A DNA stretch of 64,000 nt from Serratia sp. M24T3 (lineage in GTDB: Bacteria; Pseudomonadota; Gammaproteobacteria; Enterobacterales; Enterobacteriaceae): assembly GCF_000257645.1 (NCBI RefSeq), contig NZ_AJHJ01000009.1, positions 1-64,000 on the forward strand, read 5' to 3'. The stretch's first letter is position 1, and every line of letters begins with the position of its first letter. This document shows positions 7,622 to 15,965 of this stretch, in pieces. A model generated the notes under the pieces. It did no database searches and was not told where the DNA came from. It saw only the letters and a program-made list of their open reading frames with translations. Made by a program: the position numbers and the translations under genes.

Positions 7622-7676
7622 TAAATCCAACAGACAGCACAACGGAAAGAACACAGCAGCTTAATGAGGTATCAGA

Positions 7677-7949
7677 ATGGCCGAAGGTGAGCGTGTCGAG
7701 CTAAATGGTGAATGGACTCCTCTGTACAGTAAATGTCCCTGCTGCGGGTTCGACCTAAATAAGATCCCAGAGCCCCTTGCCGACAAGGTAAATGCCGAGC
7801 AAGCAAAGTGCCGTACCCGTGGGGCTAAACTTTCTTTTGTAGCCTTGGCCCATAAAGCGCTGGCCCCATACTTCTTGTATGTGAGTTCGAAGTGGGTGGT
7901 TTTTCCATTCTCCAAGACCAAGAAAAATGCCACCAAGCGAAATAAGTAA
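7677..7949 (+). CDS. Possible early-left protein with CPCCGF zinc-ribbon-like motif
   Basis: A 90-aa frame about 50 bases downstream of the early-left promoter, with GAGG before its ATG. The first 40 residues (MAEGERVELNGEWTPLYSKCPCCGF) look like a real small protein with a Cys knuckle. The second half lies antisense to a better-supported membrane protein gene and reads like noise. It may be a genuine gene with an altered end, or chance. Confidence 0.35.
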   Translation: MAEGERVELNGEWTPLYSKCPCCGFDLNKIPEPLADKVNAEQAKCRTRGAKLSFVALAHKALAPYFLYVSSKWVVFPFSKTKKNATKRNK

Positions 7950-8072
7950 TGTCGGTTTGGTTGGAAGGTTAGGAAGTAGGCCTGCGGCCGAAGCAAGAAA
8001 AATGGCTGTACAGACTGAAATTACCACCATGTACCAAGCGTCTAGCTTCAGTTTACTAACTGGATTTTCCAT
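7755..8072 (-). CDS. Small three-helix membrane protein, possible lysogenic conversion gene
   Basis: 105 aa from the ATG at 8072. Three hydrophobic segments are visible (about residues 14-34, 42-55 and 86-103), separated by a basic cytoplasmic-type loop (HPLRTHIQEVWGQRFMGQGYKRK). It is encoded opposite to the early-left operon and convergent with cI, so lytic early transcription would run antisense across it. That position suits a gene expressed in the lysogen, such as an exclusion or moron gene. Function unknown; no ribosome binding site is obvious. Confidence 0.6.
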   Translation of the reverse strand: MENPVSKLKLDAWYMVVISVCTAIFLASAAGLLPNLPTKPTLLISLGGIFLGLGEWKNHPLRTHIQEVWGQRFMGQGYKRKFSPTGTALCLLGIYLVGKGLWDLI

Positions 8073-8145
8073 AGGTTTTAATTTCTTGGTTGTGTGAGAA
8101 CTCCCAAGATAACACCGCCGCCTGAGGTGGAGAAGTATCCAGGCA

Positions 8146-8337
8146 CACAACGCGAAGTTCACTGACGAGCAGGACATAGAGCCTGGTTCGATTCCAGGCG
8201 ACAAACTTAAATGTTTGGTGATGGGCAGGGAAAAGGTCCGTTCAATTCGGACACCGGCAGTGTACTTCGCGTTGTGGTGTAAGCATCAGGTGATGGGCGG
8301 GCTACCTACCCGTCTGCGGTTTCGATACCGCCTCCAC
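8146..8337 (+). ncRNA. Structured RNA region with tRNA-like T-arm hairpins inside a long inverted repeat
   Basis: A 19-bp inverted repeat with one mismatch (8146-8164 and 8258-8276) encloses two hairpins with tRNA T-arm geometry: stem CCTGG/CCAGG around loop TTCGATT (8182-8198), and GTCCG/CGGAC around loop TTCAATT (8236-8252). A third unit after the repeat starts with the same GGTGATGGGC as the second. It has a 7-nt-loop hairpin CGGG-CTACCTA-CCCG and a GCGGT/ACCGC hairpin. No protein frame explains this conservation of structure. Strand is assumed from the early-left operon. Confidence 0.5.
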
Positions 8338-8379
8338 AATCCAAATCACTGTGGAATGTGATGCTGTGTGTAGTTTTTT

Positions 8380-8456
8380 GCGGCTGGACCCATCTCAATC
8401 AACCAATTACGGAGGAGTGAGGATAGTGTCCGCTACGGGCCAGCCGCCTTTTTTTT
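8380..8456 (+). ncRNA. C4/IsrK-like antisense RNA ending in a terminator
   Basis: GCGGCTGG at 8380-8387 pairs with CCAGCCGC at 8440-8447 and is followed by eight T, closing a 77-nt structure. The loop contains CGGAGGAGTGAGGATAGTG, which resembles a ribosome-binding-site-like element of the C4 antisense RNA family of phages P1/P7 and its prophage relatives. C4 RNAs are processed from the leader of the operon they control and repress antirepressor synthesis. The family call is from memory of layout and motif, not from a covariance search. Confidence 0.5.
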
Positions 8457-8593
8457 GCATTCATAGCGAAGAGTACCGGGCGGGTTATCCCTTTAAACCC
8501 TCGTACAGTATAAAGCCTCCCGTTCCGGTGCCTTTCGCTATGTGTGTGAGTGATTTTTCCGCAGGGTGCACTGCGATAACTGAGGGCATGACA

Positions 8594-8965
8594 ATGACTG
8601 TAAGCCGTATGACCAACGTCCCGGAGTTCCTCTCCGAGTTAGACGCAGGCATCTTCGAAAACAAAATAGCTGCCGCGCTGAATAACGCCGCGCTCGGTGT
8701 GCTGAACAATGGCGGCAAGGGAAAAGTGACCATCGAAATCGATGTGTCGCGGATCAGTAACTCGATGGAAGAAAAACGCGTGATGCTGTCTCACAAGCTG
8801 AAGTTCTCTGCCCCTACACCGCGCGGTAAAACCTCAGAAGAGGACCTTACCGAAACACCTATGTACGTGGGTAAAGGCGGCAAGCTCACTATCATGCAGG
8901 AAGATCAGGGCCAGTTGTTCACCATCAAAGGCGATGCCGACGGCAAACTGCGCGACGCGCGCTAA
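8594..8965 (+). CDS. Conserved phage early-left protein, unknown function
   Basis: 123 aa from the ATG at 8594 with GAGGG seven bases upstream. It contains TNVPEFLSELDAGIFENKIAAALN, a beta-rich middle (KGKVTIEIDVSRI) and a conserved end (TETPMYVGKGGKLTIMQEDQGQLF), a pattern recalled from many enterobacterial prophages between the C4-like RNA and yfdQ. The frame is open far upstream (to 8351). An ATG at 8540 (CVSDFSAGC) inside a potential hairpin that would mask it could give an 18-residue N-terminal extension. That leader may be a control peptide. Confidence 0.75.
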   Translation: MTVSRMTNVPEFLSELDAGIFENKIAAALNNAALGVLNNGGKGKVTIEIDVSRISNSMEEKRVMLSHKLKFSAPTPRGKTSEEDLTETPMYVGKGGKLTIMQEDQGQLFTIKGDADGKLRDAR

Positions 8966-9005
8966 TCCGGCCAATTAATCAGACCTTAGCTAAAAGGAAA
9001 ATTTC

Positions 9006-9833
9006 ATGTCTCAAGTTTTAGACCAAACTGCGATCGCAGAAATCCGTGATATGACTTTCACTGGTTTTCTGAGTGATAAATTAGATGGTGCAGACTGCCC
9101 GACTATTGCCCTGCCGAGCAATGTGCGACTTCAAAGTCTAGAAGGCTATCAGCTGGGCCGTTTCCGTTTTCGTGGAAAGCTACAGACGGCAAACATCCCT
9201 GACTTTGTTCGCTACTGCAAAGAGTTCGCGGGCGAAGGCGTGCGCAGCTTTATTGACGCTGAAGGCATGGAGGCGGTGACCGTGTTTAACCTAGGCACCC
9301 TTGGCGAACCAGGTCATGCCGATAACACTGCAGCGTTAAAGCTCAAGAAAACGGCCCCATTTAAAGCGCTGCTGAATATCAACGGCCAGAAAAATCGCCA
9401 GAAAGATCTGGCTGAGTGGCTGGAAGACTGGGCTGAATACCTGCTGGCGTTCACCGCTGACGGCGAAGTTTTAGATATCAAAAGAGCTATTAGCGGTGTG
9501 CGTAAAATCACTATCGAATCATCCAGTAATTCAGACCATGAAGATTCTGACTTTGGCGCTAAACGCTCGCTTATGGAAACCGTCGAGGCCAAGGGCAAAG
9601 AGGCTATGCCTGCGGCATTCGAGTTTGCATGCGTGCCGTATGAAGGTTTGACAGAACGCCGCTTCCGACTCCGTTACAGCATCCTGACCGGCGGCGATGT
9701 CCCTGTCCTAGTGCTGCGTATTGTTCAGTTGGAAACAGCAGAAGAAGATATGGCCATCGAGTTCCAAGCTCTGCTGGAAGAGAACTTTACCGGCGTTGAA
9801 GTTGAAACCTTTATTGGTGACTTTACCGCCTGA
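9006..9833 (+). CDS. yfdQ: YfdQ family (DUF2303) phage protein
   Basis: 275 aa, the normal length of YfdQ. It contains the family pattern LQSLEGYQLGRFRFRGKLQT, FNLGTLGEPGHADNTAAL, KTAPFKALL and a C-terminal FACVPYEGLTERRF segment. It is widespread in prophage early operons; function unproven. RBS AAAGGAAAATTTC precedes the ATG. In E. coli the neighbour yfdR encodes an HD phosphohydrolase, and the same pair is seen here. Confidence 0.9.
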   Translation: MSQVLDQTAIAEIRDMTFTGFLSDKLDGADCPTIALPSNVRLQSLEGYQLGRFRFRGKLQTANIPDFVRYCKEFAGEGVRSFIDAEGMEAVTVFNLGTLGEPGHADNTAALKLKKTAPFKALLNINGQKNRQKDLAEWLEDWAEYLLAFTADGEVLDIKRAISGVRKITIESSSNSDHEDSDFGAKRSLMETVEAKGKEAMPAAFEFACVPYEGLTERRFRLRYSILTGGDVPVLVLRIVQLETAEEDMAIEFQALLEENFTGVEVETFIGDFTA

Positions 9834-9845
9834 TAGCGCAACCTT

Positions 9846-9871
9846 AAATGCCCCAAACCAGCGGGGTATTT
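9846..9871 (+). terminator. Hairpin after yfdQ
   Basis: AAATGCCCC pairs with GGGGTATTT across an 8-nt loop, 13 bases after the yfdQ stop. No T-run follows directly, so it may be a weak terminator or processing hairpin. Confidence 0.4.
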
Positions 9872-9975
9872 AGTGAATCGTTATCCATTAAATTTATTGC
9901 CGTCACTGGCAAGGGATTCGATCACCCAGAAATCAATGTGCAGGTTATTTCGATAATAAATTGTGGAGTAAAAAA

Positions 9976-10539
9976 ATGACATGGCTAACAACATTTTCCG
10001 GTAAGCACTTCAACTTCCTAGCACCAGATATTGGGGCGATAAATAAAGAGGATATCGCCCAGGCTCTTTCAAATGAATGCAGATTTGGCGGTCATATCCC
10101 TCAGTTCTACAGCGTGGCACAGCATTCTGTTCTTGCCAGTTACCTGGTACCACGCCAGTACGCCCGCGAAGCCTTACTGCATGATGCGGTCGAGGCATAT
10201 TGCAAAGATATCCCGCAACCGCTGAAAGGCCTATTGCCGGACTATCAGCGAATCGAACGGCAGATAGACCACCTGATCCGCTTTAAATATGCGCTGCCGC
10301 TGAACACTAGCCCGGAAGTGAAAATGGCAGACCTGATCATGCTGGCCACTGAGCGACGCGATTTAGAAATAGACGACGGAAGCATCTGGCCAATTTTAGA
10401 GGGAATAAAGCCTGCCGATATTCTTATACATCCACTGACACCTTCGCAGGCCCGTTCTGAATTTCTAAAGCGTTGGGATGAGCTATTCGTGAAAGAGGTA
10501 TCCATCAACTTAAACGCTTACAGGGAGGGAAAGCCATGA
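9976..10539 (+). CDS. yfdR: HD-domain phosphohydrolase, YfdR-like
   Basis: 187 aa from the ATG at 9976 with GTGGAGT upstream. It has the HD signature: H in AQHS, the HD pair in ALLHDAVEAY and a distal D in KMADLIML. Relatives (YfbR, YfdR) hydrolyse deoxynucleoside monophosphates. In a phage this could adjust nucleotide pools or block host replication initiation. The TGA overlaps the next ATG (ATGA), showing translational coupling. Confidence 0.85.
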   Translation: MTWLTTFSGKHFNFLAPDIGAINKEDIAQALSNECRFGGHIPQFYSVAQHSVLASYLVPRQYAREALLHDAVEAYCKDIPQPLKGLLPDYQRIERQIDHLIRFKYALPLNTSPEVKMADLIMLATERRDLEIDDGSIWPILEGIKPADILIHPLTPSQARSEFLKRWDELFVKEVSINLNAYREGKP

Positions 10540-10976
10540 TTACCCACCAGCAGCAACCAACTTACAACACATGCATGTGCGCATGTATAGCGATGGTTGT
10601 CGGGTTACCGGTGCAAGAAGTAATCGATAAATGGCATGAGCACTTCCACGCCGGTAAAGGGGAATGGCTTGACGATGCCCTCGACTACTACGGAAAGCAG
10701 TACTTTTATGGGCATCCGCGTAAAGCAACCATCACCAATGGTTTCATTTATTTTCTAACAGTTCCTTCATTGAATATCGAGGCTGGAATGCATCAAGTGT
10801 TATGCCTGGCGCTTGAAGGTAACGGAGTCACTATTTATGACCCAGCAAAGGGCCGTGAAAATGCCCGTTACTATGTGGCTGGAAAACCACACTCAGCTAA
10901 TGAAGTGCAGATTAAATCATGGTTAATAGACCTGATCCTCCCCATTGCCATGAAGGAGCAACCTCATGACCAATAA
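10536..10976 (+). CDS. C39-like papain-fold protein, putative
   Basis: 146 aa. The N-terminus QQPTYNTCMCACIAMVVG has the Gln-then-Cys spacing of bacteriocin-processing C39 peptidases. A His follows in AGMHQVLCLAL near residue 86 and an Asp in IYDPAKGR near residue 103, giving the Cys-His-Asp order. No bacteriocin transporter is nearby, so a phage-specific role (substrate unknown) or a non-catalytic fold is likely. Coupled to the HD gene by a 4-base overlap. Confidence 0.5.
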   Translation: MITHQQQPTYNTCMCACIAMVVGLPVQEVIDKWHEHFHAGKGEWLDDALDYYGKQYFYGHPRKATITNGFIYFLTVPSLNIEAGMHQVLCLALEGNGVTIYDPAKGRENARYYVAGKPHSANEVQIKSWLIDLILPIAMKEQPHDQ

Positions 10977-11679
10977 AACCCAAGTGGCTGAGCTATATTT
11001 AGCCAATCTATTAGAATTCAATTCCCCGCATAACGATACGGCGGCTAATGCTAAAGGTTGGGAGGTGCACGCGTTAGTGCTTCGTGTTCAATCAGCAGAA
11101 ACCGAGCTTGCCGCGCTACGTGGGCAAAAGCCGGTGGCAGTGGTCGAGCTTAGCGACTCCCTTACTGTTGCTGAAATAAAGGGTGAAGTGCCACGCAGAA
11201 AAGCTGTTAAAGAGTTATACGAAAATGCGCTAGTCGTTGGTCAAGAGCTATTCACCCATGCACAGCCGGTGCCGGTTGTCGATGCTGGCATAATTCGCGA
11301 TGCTAATCGCTATCGTTTTCTGCGTGATGGAGATGCTTGGGGCGAGGATAGCGATAGTTGGGACCCCGATACTCGGACTGGCCTAATCAGCTCGGCGAAC
11401 TTGATAACCCTTGAGACTGGCAGCTTTGACGCTGCAATTGATGCTCGCATGGCAGCATCAGATATCCCGTTTTATAACCCTTTACAGCCGTTCTTGGTTA
11501 AGCCGGTGAAGTTCCCTAAAGACATGCAGATTTCTGATGCCATTAAAGCGAATATTTCTTCGGATTTTATGGATGGCTATAACGTTCGTGGAATTATGGA
11601 CCGAAAAGCTGTTGAAGCCGCTGGCATTAACGTTTTATCTGCTGCTCCCGTGGCAGAGTGTCCACCAGCGGGCATTTAA
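10966..11679 (+). CDS. Phage early protein of unknown function
   Basis: 237 aa, overlapping the previous gene by 11 bases. The middle (ANRYRFLRDGDAW to TGSFDAAIDARMAA) is a motif seen in Ea-type accessory genes of lambdoid early-left operons. The N-terminal part has a short helical segment (VLRVQSAETELAALRG), a common start for such proteins. No catalytic motif is visible. Confidence 0.65.
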   Translation: MTNKTQVAELYLANLLEFNSPHNDTAANAKGWEVHALVLRVQSAETELAALRGQKPVAVVELSDSLTVAEIKGEVPRRKAVKELYENALVVGQELFTHAQPVPVVDAGIIRDANRYRFLRDGDAWGEDSDSWDPDTRTGLISSANLITLETGSFDAAIDARMAASDIPFYNPLQPFLVKPVKFPKDMQISDAIKANISSDFMDGYNVRGIMDRKAVEAAGINVLSAAPVAECPPAGI

Positions 11680-11725
11680 ATATCACCCTGTGTGCAGCAG
11701 GTAAAATAAACATGTGGAGAGGTTT

Positions 11726-11959
11726 ATGTCTGAACATTCTGAAACCAGCATAATTTCTGATTCTGATATTGAAGCGTTGACCGGTTATAAAATCCCGACC
11801 AAGCAATGTGATGCTCTCCGTACCGCGGGGATCTTCTTCATTGTGAGAAGAGATGGACGTCCTCGGACAACTTGGCAGCATTTCAATGACCCTATGGGTC
11901 ATCGTCAACAGCCTGCTGCCACTTCAATGCAGGAGCCAAATTTTGGAGCTATGGACTAA
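11726..11959 (+). CDS. DUF4224 protein next to integrase, possible excision factor
   Basis: 77 aa from the ATG at 11726 with TGGAGAGG upstream (an in-frame GTG at 11714 is inside that site). It matches DUF4224: SDIEALTGYKIPTKQCDALRTAGIFFIVRRDGRPRTTW (read in two parts). The stop and the integrase start overlap as TAATG. In lambdoid phages xis occupies this place, so DUF4224 proteins are good candidates for directionality factors, but this is inference. Confidence 0.8.
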   Translation: MSEHSETSIISDSDIEALTGYKIPTKQCDALRTAGIFFIVRRDGRPRTTWQHFNDPMGHRQQPAATSMQEPNFGAMD

Positions 11960-12969
11960 TGGGAAGAAAACGCACAAACCCGGCCGATAACTGGATGCCC
12001 CCGCGCACTTGCCGGGGCCGTTCGGCCTTTGAATTTAAACCAAAAAATGGCGGTACTATCCGGCTATGCGGTTTTGACTCCTCTCCTGCTCAGGTTTGGG
12101 CAGCATACGAGGAATTAATCAACGATAAGAAAGATGAGAATTTATTCGAAGGCTTGGTGGATAGTTTCTTCAACTCTGGTGACTTTATGGAACTGGCAAA
12201 AGAAACACAAAAAGACTATCGGAAATATTCCGTGAAGGTTATGCCGGTATTTGGTGGCATGCAGCCAGATAATATTAAACCGGAGCACATTCGAAAGTAT
12301 ATGGATAAGCGCGGGGTTAAAAGCCGAACGCAGGCTAACAGAGAAAAGGCATTTATCTCACGAGTGTTTCGCTGGGGATATGAGCGCGGCATGGTGAAGA
12401 TGAATCCGTGCAAAGGTGTAAAGCAGTTTAAGGAGCAGGCCAGAACGACATACATTTTTGATAAGCAATATAATGCGCTTTATAGCGTTGCGCCGACAGT
12501 CGTGAAAGTTGCAATGGAGCTGGCTTACCTGTGCGTTGCCCGCCAGGCGGATGTGTTGAGCATGAAAAAAATGCAGCTCTTGGAAAATGGAATAATGATT
12601 CAGCAAAGCAAAACCGGTGTTGCTCAGATCAAGGCATGGGGGCCACGTTTGAAGGCGGCTATTGCTCTTGCCGGAACTCTGCCGATTAATGCGGGGATGA
12701 GCAGTATTTTTGTTCTGCATCAGGCATCGGGGGCTGGTTACACGCGGGATGGGTTTAACAGTCGTTGGATGAAGGCAAAACAGGAAGCAAAGCAGAAATT
12801 CCCAGAGTTGGATTTCAATTTTACATTCCATGATCTGAAGGCGAAGGGGATATCGGATCTTGAGGGTTCTTTGTCTGACAAGCAGGCAATATCAGGGCAT
12901 AAATCGGCGTCTCAGACGGCCAGATATGATAGGAAAATTGCGATTGTTCCAGCTGTAGGGGATCAATAA
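11959..12969 (+). CDS. int: Tyrosine-type site-specific integrase
   Basis: 336 aa. It has an arm-binding and core-binding N-terminus, then the catalytic domain with Arg in CVARQADV (about residue 195), His and Lys in FHDLKAKG (about 291-296), His in SGHKSA (about 314) and the nucleophile Tyr in TARYDRK (about 323). It catalyses integration and excision. It points at tRNA-Leu 100 bp away, whose 3' end is the likely attachment site. Confidence 0.95.
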   Translation: MGRKRTNPADNWMPPRTCRGRSAFEFKPKNGGTIRLCGFDSSPAQVWAAYEELINDKKDENLFEGLVDSFFNSGDFMELAKETQKDYRKYSVKVMPVFGGMQPDNIKPEHIRKYMDKRGVKSRTQANREKAFISRVFRWGYERGMVKMNPCKGVKQFKEQARTTYIFDKQYNALYSVAPTVVKVAMELAYLCVARQADVLSMKKMQLLENGIMIQQSKTGVAQIKAWGPRLKAAIALAGTLPINAGMSSIFVLHQASGAGYTRDGFNSRWMKAKQEAKQKFPELDFNFTFHDLKAKGISDLEGSLSDKQAISGHKSASQTARYDRKIAIVPAVGDQ

Positions 12970-13073
12970 TATTATGAAAGGATATTATGAAACCCCAAAA
13001 ACAAAAAAACCATCCGAAGGTGGCATAACGACATTACTACTTTATTGCTTTTGATTATTCAGCTAATTTTCCA

Positions 13074-13110
13074 TGGTACCCGGGACGAGACTTGAACTCG
13101 TACAGCGCGA
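13074..13110. other. Probable prophage attachment site in the tRNA-Leu 3' end
   Basis: The integrase gene ends 104 bp from the CCA end of tRNA-Leu, and the tRNA gene is intact, the usual result of insertion at a tRNA 3' end. The core repeat is expected within this 3' segment; the other copy is outside the window, so limits are approximate. Confidence 0.5.
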
Positions 13111-13160
13111 ACGCCGAGGGATTTTAAATCCCTTGTGTCTACCGATTCCACCACCCGGGC
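13074..13160 (-). tRNA. leuZ: tRNA-Leu (anticodon UAA)
   Basis: 87-nt gene with encoded CCA and anticodon TAA in the loop of a GGGAT stem. It has the long variable arm typical of leucine tRNA. It ends the glyW-cysT-leuZ cluster downstream of pgsA as in E. coli. Confidence 0.97.
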
Positions 13161-13171
13161 TCCGGGAAAAT

Positions 13172-13245
13172 TGGAGGCGCGTTCCGGAGTCGAACCGGAC
13201 TAGGCGGATTTGCAATCCGCTACATAACCGCTTTGTTAACGCGCC
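13172..13245 (-). tRNA. cysT: tRNA-Cys (anticodon GCA)
   Basis: 74-nt cloverleaf with GGCGCGT acceptor strand, anticodon GCA and encoded CCA, 11 bp from tRNA-Leu; same transcript as its neighbours. Confidence 0.97.
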
Positions 13246-13299
13246 TTAATTCTTTACTAATCTTACTGTTATACAGAACTTGATTCTATATATCGAATT

Positions 13300-13375
<76 letters not shown>

Positions 13376-13523
13376 TTTAATCAGAACTTACTGATTTTTT
13401 TAACTTATCTTCTGGCTGTTGGCTTGCTGCCTTCCGATGCGTTGCATTCTACTTAGATGACGCGATGAGTCAATAAAATTATCTGCTTATCGCGACTGTT
13501 TGCCGCTTTTTAAATCACTTCGA

Positions 13524-14072
13524 TCAAGGTTCCAGCAAATCGTTTCGCGCAGCGAACAAATATTGGAACATTGACCAGAATGTCAGCACCGCAGCGATGT
13601 ACAACGCTACAACGCCCACTGCCACTGCAATGTCATCTGGACGCCAAAGCAGAGCAACCAATGACAGCATCTGTGCCATGGTTTTAACCTTGCCTATCCA
13701 CGACACCGCCACGCTACTGCGTTTGCCAATTTCCGCCATCCATTCACGCAGTGCAGAGATAATAATCTCACGAGCAATCATGGTTGCTGCCGGCAAGGTT
13801 ATCCACCAGGCGTGGAAGTATTCTGCCACCAGCACCAGCGCAATTGCCACTAGCACTTTATCGGCCACTGGGTCGAGAAACGCACCAAAGCGCGTGGTCT
13901 GTTTCCAGCGACGAGCAAGATAGCCATCAAACCAGTCAGTGATAGCGGCGAAAACAAAGATTAACGCGCATGCGGCTGGAGCCCAGACGTACGGCAAATA
14001 GAAAGCCAGTACAAAGAACGGGATCATCGCAACGCGAAATAGGGTAAGGCACGTCGGTATATTAAATTGCAT
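13524..14072 (-). CDS. pgsA: CDP-diacylglycerol-glycerol-3-phosphate 3-phosphatidyltransferase
   Basis: 182 aa, same length as E. coli PgsA. It makes phosphatidylglycerophosphate, the committed step to phosphatidylglycerol and cardiolipin, in the inner membrane. The CDP-alcohol phosphatidyltransferase signature D-G-x2-A-R-x8-G-x3-D-x3-D is seen in [23 protein letters not shown] (residues about 49-71, read as one motif). Several hydrophobic helices are present. It lies between uvrC and the tRNAs in the conserved uvrY-uvrC-pgsA order. Confidence 0.97.
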   Translation of the reverse strand: MQFNIPTCLTLFRVAMIPFFVLAFYLPYVWAPAACALIFVFAAITDWFDGYLARRWKQTTRFGAFLDPVADKVLVAIALVLVAEYFHAWWITLPAATMIAREIIISALREWMAEIGKRSSVAVSWIGKVKTMAQMLSLVALLWRPDDIAVAVGVVALYIAAVLTFWSMFQYLFAARNDLLEP

Positions 14073-14129
14073 GTGCGTAGGTAACTATCTGTCCGATGTA
14101 GATATTATGAGTATGTTGCTACAATGACC

Positions 14130-15965
14130 CTAGTGTTTCAACGCATTATGGATTTTTTCTGCCAATGCGTGTGAAATACCCGGCACTTTTGCAATTTCCT
14201 CTGCGCTGGCATTCAATAATGGCTGGATGCCTCCCATGTACTTAAGCAGAACTTGACGCCTTTTTGGCCCTACCCCTTCAATTTCTTCAAGCGCACTGGT
14301 ATTTCTGACCTTCGCTCGTTTCTTGCGGTGCCCAGTAATAGCGTGATCGTGCGAATCGTCACGAATATGTTGTATCACATGCAGTGCGGGTGAGTCAGAT
14401 GGCAATGCAATGCCCTCGCCCTCGGCTTTGAAAAAAAGCGTCTCGAGACCGGCTTTACGATCTGCACCCTTGGCAATACCAATCAGCAGCGGCTTGGTCT
14501 TATCCCACGCCACGTCTAATTGTTTAAACACATCGATAGCCATCCCCAGCTGGCCTTTGCCGCCGTCAATGAAAATAACGTCGGGGATTTTTGCCTCTTC
14601 GATAGCTTTACCATAACGACGATTGAGAACCTGTGTCATCGCGGCATAATCGTCGCCAGGGGTAATGCCGGTAATATTATAGCGACGATACTCGGCGCGC
14701 ACTGGACCATTCGCGTCAAATACGACACATGAAGCCACAGTCTGCTCGCCCATAGTATGGCTAATGTCGAAACATTCCATCCGGTTAATCTCGGAAAGAT
14801 TTAACGTTTTGGCAAGCTCGGCCATACGTTGATGGATGGTAGAACGCTCGGACAAACGGGTTGTCAGGGCGGTAGTCGCATTGGTGCGCGCCAGTTTGAG
14901 ATAGCGCGCCCTGTCGCCTCGCGGCTTACTCTGAATATAAACTTTGCGACCCGCCATTTCACTCAGCGATTCGGCCAACAGGTCTTTTTCCGGCAGACTG
15001 AAATCGAGCAGGATCTCGCCCGGCAGCGTTCGGGCCTGGCTACCTTGCAGATAAAACTGGCCAACAAAGGTTTGCACCACTTCTGACATGTCGGTGCCAC
15101 CCGGCACTTTGGGAAAATAACTTCTGCTGCCCAGCACTTTACCCTGACGGATAAACAGCACATGCAGGCAGGCCATACCGGACTCGAAGCCAACGCCGAT
15201 AACGTCGAGATCTTCGCTGTTTCCGCTGACAAATTGGCGCTCGGTAACACGACGCACCGCCTGGATCTGGTCGCGAAAACGCCCCGCTTCTTCGAAACGA
15301 AGATTCTTACTGGCATCTTCCATGCGCTCAATCAGCTGAGTTACCACCTGCTGGTCTTTCCCGGTCAGAAAAAGCCGAACGTAATCAACCTGCTGTTTAT
15401 ATTCATCTTCGCTCACTAACCCGCTGACGCAAGGCCCTAGACAACGCCCAATCTGAAATTGCAGGCACGGGCGGGAGCGGTTGCGATAGACACTGTTCTC
15501 GCATTGGCGAATAGGGAACAGTTTCTGTAAAAGGGTCAATGTTTCCCGGACAGCATAAGAATTTGGGAACGGACCGAAATATTCGCCCTTGGCATGTTTA
15601 GCGCCACGGTGAATGGTCAGTCGCGGGTGATTATCGGCACTCAGGAAAATTAGCGGGTAAGATTTGTCGTCACGCAACAACACATTGTAGCGCGGCTGGT
15701 AGAGCTTGATGTAGTTATGCTCAAGCAGCAATGCTTCGGTTTCTGTGTGAGTTACCGTGACATCGATCTGCTCGATATTTTTGACCAGTGTCTCAGTCTT
15801 GCGACTTGAGACCTGGACACGAAAATAACTGGAAAGCCGCTTTTTAAGATCTTTGGCTTTACCAACGTAAATGACCGTCCCGCTTGCATCGTACATTCTG
15901 TAGACGCCGGGCTGGCTGGTGACCGTTTTTAAAAAGGCCTGGGGATCAAAGCGCTCATTACTCAC
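14130..15965 (-). CDS. uvrC: Excinuclease ABC subunit C
   Basis: 611 aa. UvrC makes both incisions around bulky DNA damage with UvrAB. Visible parts: GIY-YIG nuclease at the N-terminus ([25 protein letters not shown]), four-Cys iron-sulfur-type region ([25 protein letters not shown], partly), the UVR domain near residue 205, the RNase H-like 3' nuclease ([24 protein letters not shown]) and a C-terminal (HhH)2 ([25 protein letters not shown]). Its start overlaps the end of uvrY by 8 bases. Confidence 0.98.
   Translation of the reverse strand: MSNERFDPQAFLKTVTSQPGVYRMYDASGTVIYVGKAKDLKKRLSSYFRVQVSSRKTETLVKNIEQIDVTVTHTETEALLLEHNYIKLYQPRYNVLLRDDKSYPLIFLSADNHPRLTIHRGAKHAKGEYFGPFPNSYAVRETLTLLQKLFPIRQCENSVYRNRSRPCLQFQIGRCLGPCVSGLVSEDEYKQQVDYVRLFLTGKDQQVVTQLIERMEDASKNLRFEEAGRFRDQIQAVRRVTERQFVSGNSEDLDVIGVGFESGMACLHVLFIRQGKVLGSRSYFPKVPGGTDMSEVVQTFVGQFYLQGSQARTLPGEILLDFSLPEKDLLAESLSEMAGRKVYIQSKPRGDRARYLKLARTNATTALTTRLSERSTIHQRMAELAKTLNLSEINRMECFDISHTMGEQTVASCVVFDANGPVRAEYRRYNITGITPGDDYAAMTQVLNRRYGKAIEEAKIPDVIFIDGGKGQLGMAIDVFKQLDVAWDKTKPLLIGIAKGADRKAGLETLFFKAEGEGIALPSDSPALHVIQHIRDDSHDHAITGHRKKRAKVRNTSALEEIEGVGPKRRQVLLKYMGGIQPLLNASAEEIAKVPGISHALAEKIHNALKH

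Noticed and set aside
8165-8340. True tRNA genes in the T-arm region of the prophage
   Set aside because: Acceptor and D-arm pairing could not be completed around the T-arm hairpins, so they are treated as tRNA-like elements, not tRNAs.
8351-8539. Long upstream extension of the 123-aa early-left protein
   Set aside because: It runs through the C4-like RNA and its terminator, so cannot be normal coding sequence, though an ATG at 8540 remains possible.
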